NCBI GenBank assembly: GCA_964428805.1
Contig: CAYRZF010000052.1
Span: 1 to 14,476 of the forward strand
Source of the DNA: CAYRZF01 sp964428805
Lineage (GTDB): Bacteria; Methylomirabilota; Methylomirabilia; Rokubacteriales; CSP1-6
Direction of reading: 5' to 3'
DNA: 14,476 nt
In this document: one piece after another, positions 6,029 through 13,487 of the stretch
How positions within the stretch are numbered: the first letter of the stretch is position 1
Layout: every line of letters begins with the position of its first letter
Translations under genes and position numbers: made by a program
The notes under the pieces: model-generated
Databases searched by the model: none
Told to the model about the DNA's origin: nothing
The model's input: only the letters and a program-made list of their open reading frames with translations

Positions 6029-7390
6029 TCAGCCTTTGCGCAGGCGGAAGGCGGTGAAGCCGTCGGTGCCGTGTCGGTGCGGGAGGCAGCGGAGCACGCC
6101 CGGCGGCTCCAGGGGAATCGGAAACAACGGGGGCGGATCGAACCGCCACTCCGGGTGCGTCTCGAGGAAAGGGAGGACGACCGCTTCGTTCTCCTCGGGC
6201 TCCAGCGAGCACGTGGCGTAGACCAGGGCGCCCCCCGGCCGGCACATGGAGGCCGCGGCCTCGAGGATTGTCCGCTGTCGATCGGAAAGCCTCCGGAGGT
6301 CGGCCTCGGTACGGCGCCACTTGACGTCCGGGTTCCGGCGGAGCACGCCGAGGTTCGAGCAGGGGGCGTCCACCAGCACGCGGTCGAAGCGGTCCTTGAA
6401 CTTCGGCGCGAGAGCTTCAGCGCTTCCGCCGCGGCATTCCACGATGCTGATTCCCAGCCGCTTGGCGGCTTGACCCACGAGCCGGAGCCGGCCGGCGTGA
6501 GGATCTATGGCGATGACCTTCCCGGAGTTCTGCATGAGCGCGGCGAGGTGTGTGGTCTTGGTCCCCGGTGCTGCGCAGATGTCCGCGACCGTTTCTCCCG
6601 GTTTTGGAGCCAGAAGATGGCCGACGAGGATAGAGGCCACGTCCTGGAAGGTGAACCAGCCCTCTTTGAAGGCCTTGAATCTGAAGGCCGGCCCGGGGCT
6701 TTCGAGAACGAGTCCCTCGGGGACGAAAGTCGTTGCCGAGCACGCCACCTCCTCTTCTTCGTTGAGCCGCCGGAGCAGTTGGGTGCGGGAACACTTCAGG
6801 AGGTTCGCCCGAATGGTGATCTCAGGCCGCTCGTCGAGCGCCGTCATCAGCCGCTCGGCTTCGTCAACGCCGAGGCGATTGGCCCAGTGACGGGCAAGCC
6901 AGGAGGGAAACGCCAGACGGGTGGCCGCGGCTTCGACGGGGTCATCGGGGAGGGGGGGAAGGCTCCCGCCGCTTCGGGTCAGGGAGCGGAGCACCGCGTT
7001 GATGAAGGAAGCAGCCTCGCCATGCCCACGGCGCTTCGCGAGGCCGACGGCGTCGTTCACCGCGGCCCAGTGCGGCACCTTGTGGAGGAATTGAAGCTGA
7101 TACGCGGTCAGGCGAAGGAGATTCCTCACCCAGGGGTCGAGGCGCTCGAGCCGCCGTCGGGAATGCGGGGTCAGAATCCAGTCCAGGCGCCGCTGCCAGC
7201 GGAGGGTGCCGTACACCAGCTCGGTCGTGAGGGCTCGGTCCCGCGGCGGAAGTTTCGCGCGTTCCAGTGCCGCGTCGAGAGCCAGGTCGGCGAAGGCCTG
7301 GTCCTCCTCGACCCGGCAGAGGATCCTGAGCGCTTCGACGCGGGCGGGAGAGACTCGGGTTCCGGGCGACGCGGCCGGCCGGGTCGTCAT
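6029..7390 (-). CDS. rsmB: 16S rRNA (cytosine967-C5)-methyltransferase
   Basis: RsmB (453 residues) methylates C5 of C967 in 16S rRNA using S-adenosylmethionine. The N-terminal NusB-like helical domain covers about 15-140 (ARVEALRILCRVEEDQAFAD; ELVYGTLRWQRRLDW). The Rossmann methyltransferase domain has motif I VADICAAPGTKTTHLA (268-283), motif IV DAPCSNLGVLRRNPDVKW (341-358) and motif VI YATCSLEPEENE (391-402). Cys394 is the expected nucleophile and Cys344 the release cysteine, so it looks active. CAAPGTKT in place of the more usual CAAPGGKT is a mild variation. The reading frame extends to 7462, but the ATG at 7390 overlaps the fmt stop as ATGA and opens a family-like N-terminus, so I chose it. 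It is the last gene of the long operon before the accessory insert. Confidence 0.96.
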   Translation of the reverse strand: MTTRPAASPGTRVSPARVEALRILCRVEEDQAFADLALDAALERAKLPPRDRALTTELVYGTLRWQRRLDWILTPHSRRRLERLDPWVRNLLRLTAYQLQFLHKVPHWAAVNDAVGLAKRRGHGEAASFINAVLRSLTRSGGSLPPLPDDPVEAAATRLAFPSWLARHWANRLGVDEAERLMTALDERPEITIRANLLKCSRTQLLRRLNEEEEVACSATTFVPEGLVLESPGPAFRFKAFKEGWFTFQDVASILVGHLLAPKPGETVADICAAPGTKTTHLAALMQNSGKVIAIDPHAGRLRLVGQAAKRLGISIVECRGGSAEALAPKFKDRFDRVLVDAPCSNLGVLRRNPDVKWRRTEADLRRLSDRQRTILEAAASMCRPGGALVYATCSLEPEENEAVVLPFLETHPEWRFDPPPLFPIPLEPPGVLRCLPHRHGTDGFTAFRLRKG

Positions 7391-8328
7391 GGTGCCGCGT
7401 CGCGGGGTCGGGGGAACCTTGCACCCTCGGCAAGCCGCGCTCCCCGGAGGAAATCGCGCCACCCGATGATCCGCCGGTTCTCGGGTTGAACTTTCACGGG
7501 GAGGACCAGGCCCGCTCCTGTCGCGAGAGCAAAGACCCCACTCTTGGATCTCACGAGTGTGCCGGGCTCAGCGGTCGATGGCTCGTCGAGGGCGACGGCC
7601 CGCCAGATGCGGAGCTTCCCGTGGGGACCTTCGGCTGTGGCGCCGGGCCATGGGGTACACCCCCGGATCCGGTTGACCAGAGCCTGCGCGCCGTCGTTCC
7701 AGTCGAGGATCCCGTCCTCCTTCCTGAGGCGAGGGGCCGGGGTCGCCAGCTCGTGGCGCTGGGGGACCGGCGTCAGCGTGTCGAGTTGCTCGAGCGTCCT
7801 CAGGAGCAGCTGGGCCCCGAGGCGTGACAATCGCGCGGCCAATTCCTCCGCGGTCTCCTCGGGCCCGATAGGGACGCGCTCCTGGAGGAGGATCGGGCCG
7901 GTGTCCATCCCCTCGTCCATCACAAACGTCGTGACCCCGGTTTCGGTTTCACCTCGGATCAGCGCCCAGGCGATTGGAGCGGCGCCACGGTAGCGCGGCA
8001 GGAGCGAGGCGTGCACATTGATGGCGCCCCGCGGCGGTACGTCGAGGACCGCTTTTGGCAGGATCTGACCGAAGGCGACGACGACGGCGACCTCGGCTCC
8101 CAGGTCGCGGAGCCGATCCGGCCATTGAGCGTCGCGGAGTCGCGAAGGCTGGAGTAGCGGGAGTCCCGCGGCCTCGGCGCGCCGCTTCACTGGCGAGGCC
8201 GTCACGCGCTGTCCCCGGCCTGCGGGCCGATCGGGCTGCGTGACTACCCCGACGATCTGGTGCTGCCCCAGCAGCGCGTCCAAGGTCGGAAGGGCAAACT
8301 CCGGGGTCCCGTAGAAGAGCACTTTCAT
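7387..8328 (-). CDS. fmt: methionyl-tRNA formyltransferase
   Basis: Fmt (313 residues) transfers a formyl group from 10-formyltetrahydrofolate to the initiator Met-tRNA. It opens with MKVLFYGTPEFALPTLDALL (1-20) and VVTQPDRPAGRGQ (28-40). The catalytic core is INVHASLLPRYRGAAPI (103-119) followed by MDEGMDTGPIL (137-147), giving the expected Asn104, His106 and Asp142 triad. The C-terminal OB-like tRNA-binding domain (about 205-300) contains IRGCTPWPGA. The frame is open upstream to 8601, but that part lies inside def and does not resemble Fmt; ATG at 8328 matches the family. It begins 14 nt after the def stop with a poor ribosome-binding site, and its TGA overlaps the rsmB ATG. The def-fmt pairing is classic: one enzyme adds and the other removes the N-terminal formyl group. 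Confidence 0.97.
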   Translation of the reverse strand: MKVLFYGTPEFALPTLDALLGQHQIVGVVTQPDRPAGRGQRVTASPVKRRAEAAGLPLLQPSRLRDAQWPDRLRDLGAEVAVVVAFGQILPKAVLDVPPRGAINVHASLLPRYRGAAPIAWALIRGETETGVTTFVMDEGMDTGPILLQERVPIGPEETAEELAARLSRLGAQLLLRTLEQLDTLTPVPQRHELATPAPRLRKEDGILDWNDGAQALVNRIRGCTPWPGATAEGPHGKLRIWRAVALDEPSTAEPGTLVRSKSGVFALATGAGLVLPVKVQPENRRIIGWRDFLRGARLAEGARFPRPRDAAP

Positions 8329-8342
8329 GAGCTTGCGTGAGT

Positions 8343-8864
8343 TCAGAGAGCGAAAGCGGAATGCGGAGCCTCGTCGGGCAGCCCTTCCCTCTTGATCTTC
8401 CGCTTGATCCGGTCTCGGGTCACCGTGTCCAGCCGGTCGATGAAGAGGATTCCGTCGAGGTGGTCGATCTCGTGCTGAATCACTCGCGCCAGGAGCCCGT
8501 GGGCCTCGAGCGCCACAGGCGCCCCGCGGCCATCCAGTGCCTTGACCTCGACCCACTCGGCCCGCTCGACGGGAGCGAAGATCCCGGGGATCGATAGGCA
8601 TCCTTCCTCGGCCACCACGCTCCCGCGGCGGGCCGCGATGGCCGGGTTGATGAGTGGCCGCGCCCCGTCCCCCGTGTCGTCGTTCACGACGATCAGGCGG
8701 AGCGGGATGCCGACCTGGGGGGCGGCGAGCCCGATGCCAACCTGATCGTACGTGGTCTCGACCATGTCGGCGATCAGCTCCTTGATTTCCGGGGTGATGG
8801 ACTGGATAGGAGCCGCCTTTCGCCTCAGGATCGGGTCCCCGTATTTCCGGACTTTCAAGACCAT
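8343..8864 (-). CDS. def: peptide deformylase
   Basis: Deformylase removes the formyl group from nascent protein N-termini; it is a metalloenzyme, usually with Fe2+ or Zn2+. All three diagnostic motifs are present: GIGLAAPQVG (43-52), EGCLSIP (87-93, metal ligand Cys89) and QHEIDHLDG (130-138, ligands His131 and His135 with catalytic Glu132). With the ATG at 8864 the protein has 173 residues and begins MVLKVRKYGDP, like most homologues. An in-frame ATG at 8876 would add four residues. The strong AAGGAGG just after the priA stop is only 1 nt from that codon and 13 nt from the chosen one, so the start is not fully settled. It sits 7-19 nt below priA and 14 nt above fmt, as in the usual priA-def-fmt-rsmB cluster. 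Confidence 0.95.
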   Translation of the reverse strand: MVLKVRKYGDPILRRKAAPIQSITPEIKELIADMVETTYDQVGIGLAAPQVGIPLRLIVVNDDTGDGARPLINPAIAARRGSVVAEEGCLSIPGIFAPVERAEWVEVKALDGRGAPVALEAHGLLARVIQHEIDHLDGILFIDRLDTVTRDRIKRKIKREGLPDEAPHSAFAL

Positions 8865-8883
8865 GAAGCCGCCCATTCCTCCT

Positions 8884-10713
8884 TCAGACCAGATCCACAG
8901 GATCCATTTCGATCTCTATCATACCGCGACTGTTGCTGCGGCGTTCCATCAACGGAGAGAGAGCGGGGGAGAGCCGAGCCGGGAGATCGTCTCCTCCCTT
9001 GAGGACGATCTGCCACCGGAGCGCCCGCGGCGCACGGCCGACGGGCGCGGGGGCATACACTGTCAAACCACCGAGCGCCGTCAGCTCCCGGGAGAGATCT
9101 TCCGCCAGTCGTTGAGCCGAGCCCTCGGTGCGGTTTCGGACCGTGATGAGACAGAGGCGTCGGAAGGGTGGGTAGCCCAACTCGGCACGGAAGCCGAGCT
9201 CGTGCTTGTAGAAGCTCGCCAGGTCCTGGTTGGCCGCCGCGCGGACGGCGTAATGGGAGGGGTGCTGGGTCTGGATGACGACCCGGCCGCCCTCAGCCAT
9301 GCGCTCGCCAGCGCTCCAGAGGAGGGAAAACGCCCGCTCACCCGCCCTGAAGTCCGGAAGTCTGAGGATAGAGTCCGGACTGATGAACCCGACGAGTGAG
9401 GGGCCGCGGGGCACGAACGCCTTCAAAGCTAACCGCGTTCCGACGATCACCTGGGCTCTTCCCTCGCGCATCGCCGGGGCCATGGCCCTGCCGCGACGCG
9501 ATTCGGCGTCGTACCGGGCGACGCTCGCGTGCCTGAATTGGGCTCTCACTGCCTGCTCGACGCGCTCGGCGCCCCAGCCGAGCGGAGCGAGCTGCCGGCC
9601 GCGGCAATGCGGGCAGGTCTCCGGCGCGGGATCAACGCGGCGGCAGAGCCGACACGCCAGCTTCCGTCGCGCCCGGGAGAAGGCCATCGCGATCCGGCAC
9701 TCCGGGCAGCGGAGGATGAAGCCACATTCGTCGCACGCCATCGCCGAGCCGACGCGCGTCACGAGGAGAAGCACCCGGCCGTGGGCCGCCAGGGTCTCCT
9801 TCATGGCCTCCCGGAGATCCTTCGAGAGTGGGTGCGTTCTGAGCGTTCCCCTCACGTCCACCACCGACACTCGGGGCCAGGCCGATGGGCCGTCCTCCGA
9901 GCGGTCGAACTTCCCCTCGTCGCTGCGCCACCAGCTTTCGACGCTCGGTGTCGCGGAGGTCAGATACAAACGGCTCCCTTCGCGACTGGCGCGCTCGAGC
10001 ATCACCTCGCGGGAGTGGATTCGGGGCGCGCCGGGGGGCTTGTGGGCGGGATCATGCTCGTCGAGGACGACCAGCGTTGCCGGCGCGGGAACCGGCGCCA
10101 GCAGCGCCGAGCGCGTGCCGACGCCGACGCGGGCTGCGCCCCGGGCGAGGGCCATCCAACCCGTCCAGCGTCCCTGCTCGGGAATTCCGCTATCCAACCT
10201 GACGACGGGAACCTTGAGCTTGGCGCTCAGGCGAGCTGCCCACGCTTTAGCCTCATCAATCTCGGGCGCCACGAGGAGAATGCCGCGGGTTTCCGCCTCG
10301 TCCCCGAGTCGCGCCAGGAGGCGTCGCTCCCTGTCGCCGCCAATGAGAAGGCGGGGACGTTCCGCTGGGGGTCCCGCCCAGTCGGCAGGCGGCGCGGCCA
10401 TTGCGGCGGAGGCTCCGCGGACCGGGGGGAGGAGGGCTGAACAGGTGGACCCCCAGCTGGACCAGCTCTCCGCGGCGATCCAGCGCGTGAGCGCTAGCTG
10501 AGAAGGGGAGAGGATCGGCCCCGATTCCACGACTCCGAAGATCGGCTTGAGGTCCTTCTCATCCCCCTCACGCACACCCACCACCAGCCCGACGCGCGCC
10601 TGACGCTTGAGGGGGGCCTGTACTCTCTGGCCGGGGATGACCCTCAGGTCGGGGGGCACACTGTACGAGAACGGGCGAGAAACGGGAAGGTCGAAGACGA
10701 CGTCAACGATCAT
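8884..10713 (-). CDS. priA: PriA-family primosomal protein, apparently helicase-dead
   Basis: PriA reloads the replisome at stalled forks; canonical members are about 730-residue superfamily-2 helicases with a zinc module. This one has 609 residues from the ATG at 10713, which overlaps the udg stop as ATGA. The N-terminal 3'-end-binding domain is clear (VVFDLPVSRPFSYSVPPDLR, 5-24), as are all eight zinc-site Cys (327, 330, 336, 339, 354, 357, 367, 370) and the C-terminal domain (ELGYPPFRRL, 511-520). The helicase core is eroded. Where the Walker A motif GxTGSGKT should be there is RLLIGGDRERRLL (121-133); motif II reads LDEHD (217-221) instead of DEEHD; and the motif VI arginines of AGRAGR are replaced by SAGERMAEGG (467-476). 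VAPEI, GTRSAL and TSATPS remain. Actinobacterial PriA is a known parallel: it lacks helicase motifs and is presumed non-helicase. Here it may act as a structural restart factor. Confidence 0.93.
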   Translation of the reverse strand: MIVDVVFDLPVSRPFSYSVPPDLRVIPGQRVQAPLKRQARVGLVVGVREGDEKDLKPIFGVVESGPILSPSQLALTRWIAAESWSSWGSTCSALLPPVRGASAAMAAPPADWAGPPAERPRLLIGGDRERRLLARLGDEAETRGILLVAPEIDEAKAWAARLSAKLKVPVVRLDSGIPEQGRWTGWMALARGAARVGVGTRSALLAPVPAPATLVVLDEHDPAHKPPGAPRIHSREVMLERASREGSRLYLTSATPSVESWWRSDEGKFDRSEDGPSAWPRVSVVDVRGTLRTHPLSKDLREAMKETLAAHGRVLLLVTRVGSAMACDECGFILRCPECRIAMAFSRARRKLACRLCRRVDPAPETCPHCRGRQLAPLGWGAERVEQAVRAQFRHASVARYDAESRRGRAMAPAMREGRAQVIVGTRLALKAFVPRGPSLVGFISPDSILRLPDFRAGERAFSLLWSAGERMAEGGRVVIQTQHPSHYAVRAAANQDLASFYKHELGFRAELGYPPFRRLCLITVRNRTEGSAQRLAEDLSRELTALGGLTVYAPAPVGRAPRALRWQIVLKGGDDLPARLSPALSPLMERRSNSRGMIEIEMDPVDLV

Positions 10714-11393
10714 CGGGAGCGAAGCCGATCGTGCTCGCGCTTGGCGAGCTTCAGATCCTCCCAGGCCTGCCGTCTGAACTCCTGGCCCGGATTGCGGAGG
10801 AGGAAGGCGGGATGAAACGTCGGGATCAGGATCATGGAGTGATACGGGAAGACGCGCCCCCTGAGTTTGCCGATCGGTTCTTTGGTTCTGAGGAGCGTCT
10901 GGGCCGCGAAGCTCCCGAGTGCCAGGATCACCTTGGGTTGAATGGTCGCGAGCTGGGCCCGGAGGAACGGCTCGCACGCGGCGATCTCGTCCGGCTCGGG
11001 ATTTCTGTTTCCCGGCGGCCGGCACTTGACGATATTCGCGATATAGCAGTCCCGGTCGCGGTCGAGCCCGACCGACTGAAGCATCTTGGTGAGGAGTTGC
11101 CCCGCGCGGCCGACGAAGGGCTTGCCCTGGGCGTCCTCGTCCGCCCCCGGCCCTTCGCCGATGCAGACCAGCTCGGCGCTGGGGTTGCCCGAGCCGAAGA
11201 CGACGGTCGTGCGGTTTTGGCTCAACTTGCACCGCGGACACCCCTGAAGGTGTTGCTCCTGGCGGCGGAGCGCCCCTTCCGGGCCGGAGAGGTAGTCGCG
11301 CGTGAGCGGGAGGTCGGTCACGCCCATGGCCTGGTAGAAGCGGAGGGACTCGGCGAGGGAGCGGAGGGCCTGAGCCAGCGCCTCCGTCGGCAT
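10710..11393 (-). CDS. family-4 (iron-sulfur) uracil-DNA glycosylase
   Basis: This 227-residue protein removes uracil from DNA as the first step of base excision repair. It belongs to the family-4 type, first known from thermophiles and holding a 4Fe-4S cluster. Four cluster cysteines fit: Cys52 and Cys55 in GCPRCKLSQNRT, Cys124 in NIVKCRPPGNRNP, and Cys140 in AACEPFL. The active-site motif GEGPGADEDAQGKPFVGRAG (79-98) and the second motif PTFHPAFLLRNP (191-202) are intact. The first 45 residues form an added helical segment compared with the shortest family members. The ATG follows the coaBC TAG by 4 nt, and its own TGA overlaps the priA ATG, so it is translationally tied to both. Its place beside priA links uracil repair to replication restart by context only. 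Confidence 0.94.
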   Translation of the reverse strand: MPTEALAQALRSLAESLRFYQAMGVTDLPLTRDYLSGPEGALRRQEQHLQGCPRCKLSQNRTTVVFGSGNPSAELVCIGEGPGADEDAQGKPFVGRAGQLLTKMLQSVGLDRDRDCYIANIVKCRPPGNRNPEPDEIAACEPFLRAQLATIQPKVILALGSFAAQTLLRTKEPIGKLRGRVFPYHSMILIPTFHPAFLLRNPGQEFRRQAWEDLKLAKREHDRLRSR

Positions 11394-11397
11394 GGGC

Positions 11398-12615
11398 CTA
11401 GCGTGGGACCTTGGCGGGCTTCTGCGCCCGGAGGGAGAGGATACGGTCCAGGACTCCGTCGGCGACTTGGAGCTTGGGCATTCGGGGCAGCTCGATCACC
11501 CCGCCCCACCGGTCCAGGAGCGTAACCTGATTGTCGTCGGCCTCGAACCCGATCCCCGCCCGGCTCACGTCGTTGGCCACCATGAGATCGATTCGCTTGG
11601 CCTCCAGCTTTTCCCGGGCGTTCCGCTTCACGTCGTGGGTTTCGGCGGCAAACCCGACGACGAACTGGTCACCCTTGCGCGCCGCGACCTCCTTCAGGAT
11701 GTCGGGGGTGGGCGCGAGTGCCAGGGTCAGCACCTCCTGCCTGGACTTGATCTTGACGGCGTTGGCCTCCTTCGGCCGGTAGTCGGCCACCGCGGCTGCC
11801 TTGATCACGATGGTGGTGGCGGGCAGATGCTGGAGCACTGCTTCCCGCATCTCCTCGGCGGTCTCAACCGGGACGAAGACTGCCCCGGGTGGGGGCGTGA
11901 GGCTTGTGGGTCCGGAGACCAGCACCACCTCGGCACCGCGACGGAGGGCCGCCAGGGCGAGGGCGTTGCCCATCTTGCCCGAGGAGCGGTTGGAGAAGTA
12001 GCGCACGGGATCCACGGGCTCCCGGGTGGGGCCCGCGGTGACCAGCACTCGCTCTCCAGCCAGATCCTTCACCGGCGAGAGGAGGCGGTAGAGGGCCTCG
12101 AGGATGACGTCAATCTCGGGCAGACGTCCCTTTCCCGCAAGGCCGGAGGCCAGCTCCCCAGCGTCGGGCTCGAGCACGGTGACGCCACGGGCCCGGAGCG
12201 TCGTCACGTTGCCCCGCACGGCCGCATGGTCCCACATCTCGCCGTCCATGGCCGGGACCATCAGTACCGGCGCGCGGGTGGCCAGGAGGAGCGTGGTCAG
12301 GAAATCATCGGCGATGCCGTGAGCGGCCTTGGCCAGGAGATTCGCCGTGGCCGGCGCCACGATGAGGGCGTGGCACCGCGTTGCCAGCGCGACGTGCTCG
12401 ACCGCCGCGTCGGTCTGGGGATCGAAGAGGTCACTCAGCACCGGGCGGCCGGACAGCGTGCGGAAGGTCAGGGGGCCGACAAACTTTTGGGCGTGCCCGG
12501 TCAGGACCACCGTCACCCCGGCGCCCAACCGGGTGAGCTCACGCAGCAGATAGACCGCCTTGTAGGCGGCGATCGACCCGGTGACCCCCAGGATGATCTC
12601 TTTACCCTTGAGCAT
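11398..12615 (-). CDS. coaBC: bifunctional phosphopantothenoylcysteine decarboxylase / phosphopantothenate-cysteine ligase
   Basis: CoaBC (405 residues) carries out two steps of coenzyme A synthesis: joining 4'-phosphopantothenate to cysteine (CoaB, CTP-dependent) and decarboxylating the product (CoaC, FMN-dependent). The CoaC half (1-180) shows ILGVTGSIAAYKA (8-20), catalytic His74 in VEHVALA, the PASANT-like PATANLLAKAAHGIADD (88-104), and PAMDGEMW (121-128). The CoaB half (from about 188) shows TAGPTREPVDPVRYFSNRSS (193-212), GKMG, KAAAVADYRP (272-281) and ANDVSRAGIGFEAD (347-360). Two substitutions stand out in CoaC: the usual PAMN is PAMD (Asp124), and the Cys of the LACG substrate clamp (Cys158 in E. 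coli) is Ser157 in LASGLAGKGRL. Similar changes occur in other bacteria, so loss of activity should not be assumed. It starts 6 nt after the rpoZ stop. Confidence 0.96.
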   Translation of the reverse strand: MLKGKEIILGVTGSIAAYKAVYLLRELTRLGAGVTVVLTGHAQKFVGPLTFRTLSGRPVLSDLFDPQTDAAVEHVALATRCHALIVAPATANLLAKAAHGIADDFLTTLLLATRAPVLMVPAMDGEMWDHAAVRGNVTTLRARGVTVLEPDAGELASGLAGKGRLPEIDVILEALYRLLSPVKDLAGERVLVTAGPTREPVDPVRYFSNRSSGKMGNALALAALRRGAEVVLVSGPTSLTPPPGAVFVPVETAEEMREAVLQHLPATTIVIKAAAVADYRPKEANAVKIKSRQEVLTLALAPTPDILKEVAARKGDQFVVGFAAETHDVKRNAREKLEAKRIDLMVANDVSRAGIGFEADDNQVTLLDRWGGVIELPRMPKLQVADGVLDRILSLRAQKPAKVPR

Positions 12616-12621
12616 CGTCTG

Positions 12622-12843
12622 CTAGAGTTTCAGGGACTCGCCCTCATCTTTCAGCCGGTAGGCGACCTTGGACTGGGCCACCTCCTCGAGGGCCGCACAG
12701 GTGCACTTCTTGTGCTTGGACTCCACCTGGGGAGTGGCCCCGCGATTGAGCTGCCGGGCTCGCTTGGCCGAGATCACGACCAGGAGATACCGGTTGGAAA
12801 CCTTCTCCAGCGACTTTTCGAGGGATGGGAATGCCATGGCCAT
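12622..12843 (-). CDS. rpoZ: DNA-directed RNA polymerase omega subunit
   Basis: Omega (73 residues) binds the beta-prime subunit and helps RNA polymerase assemble; in many bacteria it forms part of a ppGpp site. The core motif NRYLLVVISAKRARQLNRGA (17-36) and the following ALEEVAQSKVAYRL (51-64) are typical. Unusual for the family is a CxC pair, HKKCTC (44-49), where Pro or Thr residues are common. A strong AGGAGG, overlapping the gmk stop, lies 4 nt before the ATG at 12843 and 10 nt before a second in-frame ATG at 12837; either could be used. Placement after gmk and before coaBC is a widespread arrangement. Confidence 0.95.
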   Translation of the reverse strand: MAMAFPSLEKSLEKVSNRYLLVVISAKRARQLNRGATPQVESKHKKCTCAALEEVAQSKVAYRLKDEGESLKL

Positions 12844-12851
12844 GTGTCCTC

Positions 12852-13487
12852 CTACTCAGGAAGCGTGAGGTCGGGCAGCGTCAGCGCCACCCGGCTGGTC
12901 CGGCAGCGCTCAGCCTGAATGATAGTTGCGAGCTGGTCCACCGCCTCCTTCAGGTCCCGGTTGCTGATCAGGTAATCGTACTCCCGCCAGGCGGCAATCT
13001 CCTGCCGCGCGCGCGCCATTCGCCGGGCGATCTCCTGCGGCGCGTCCGACTGTCGCTCCCTGAGCCGCTGCTCCAAAAGTGCCAGCGATGGCGCCACGAT
13101 GAAAACCGAGATCGCCTCGGGGTAACGCGTCCTCAGCTGGCGCGCTCCCTGGGTGTCGATGTCCAGCAGGACGTCGAGTCCGGCGGCCAGCGCCTGCTCC
13201 AGGGGCTGGGCCCGCGTCCCGTAGAAATTGTCGTGCACCGCCGCCCACTCGGCAAACTCGTTCCGATCCCGCATGGCTTTGAAGGCGGCCTCGCTGACGA
13301 AGTGGAAGTCCTGTCCGTCCACCTCCCCCGGTCTCGGAGCCCGGGTCGTGACCGAGACCGAGTAGGCCAGGCCCGGGATCATCGAGCGCACCTCGGCACA
13401 GAGCGTGGTTTTTCCCGCCCCTGAGGGAGCCGAGACCACCACCAGTGTTCCCCGGCGTCTAGTTACCGGATCCACGCGGAGGCTCAC
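12852..13487 (-). CDS. gmk: guanylate kinase
   Basis: Guanylate kinase (211 residues) phosphorylates GMP to GDP with ATP. The P-loop is SAPSGAGKTTLC (19-30), followed by the GMP-binding segment YSVSVTTRAPRPGEVDGQDF (41-60), FAEWAAVHDNFYGTR, LLDIDTQGARQL and the lid region RQSDAPQEIARRMARARQE. The same frame stays open well upstream, but that part is a shadow of yicC. GTG at 13487 overlaps the yicC TGA as GTGA and gives the family's usual length. No independent ribosome-binding site is visible, consistent with translation coupled to yicC. The tail after ISNRDLKEAVDQL (TLPDLTLPE) is slightly longer than in E. coli. rpoZ follows 8 nt downstream. Confidence 0.97.
   Translation of the reverse strand: MSLRVDPVTRRRGTLVVVSAPSGAGKTTLCAEVRSMIPGLAYSVSVTTRAPRPGEVDGQDFHFVSEAAFKAMRDRNEFAEWAAVHDNFYGTRAQPLEQALAAGLDVLLDIDTQGARQLRTRYPEAISVFIVAPSLALLEQRLRERQSDAPQEIARRMARARQEIAAWREYDYLISNRDLKEAVDQLATIIQAERCRTSRVALTLPDLTLPE

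Noticed and set aside
6008..7489. Rightward open frame of about 493 codons opposite rsmB
   Set aside because: Complete overlap with a well-supported RsmB; composition looks like an antisense shadow and no motif is recognisable.
9275..10501. Rightward open frame opposite priA
   Set aside because: Arg/Ser/Ala-rich antisense shadow. priA is supported by its domain order and zinc cysteines.
10714..11241. N-terminal extension of the priA frame
   Set aside because: It lies inside udg in another frame, does not resemble PriA, and the ATG at 10713 overlaps the udg stop precisely.
11392..12918. Rightward open frame of about 508 codons opposite coaBC and rpoZ
   Set aside because: It is antisense to a clearly identified gene; GC-rich codon use leaves the opposite strand open. 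The translation is Gly/His/Asp-rich with no family resemblance.
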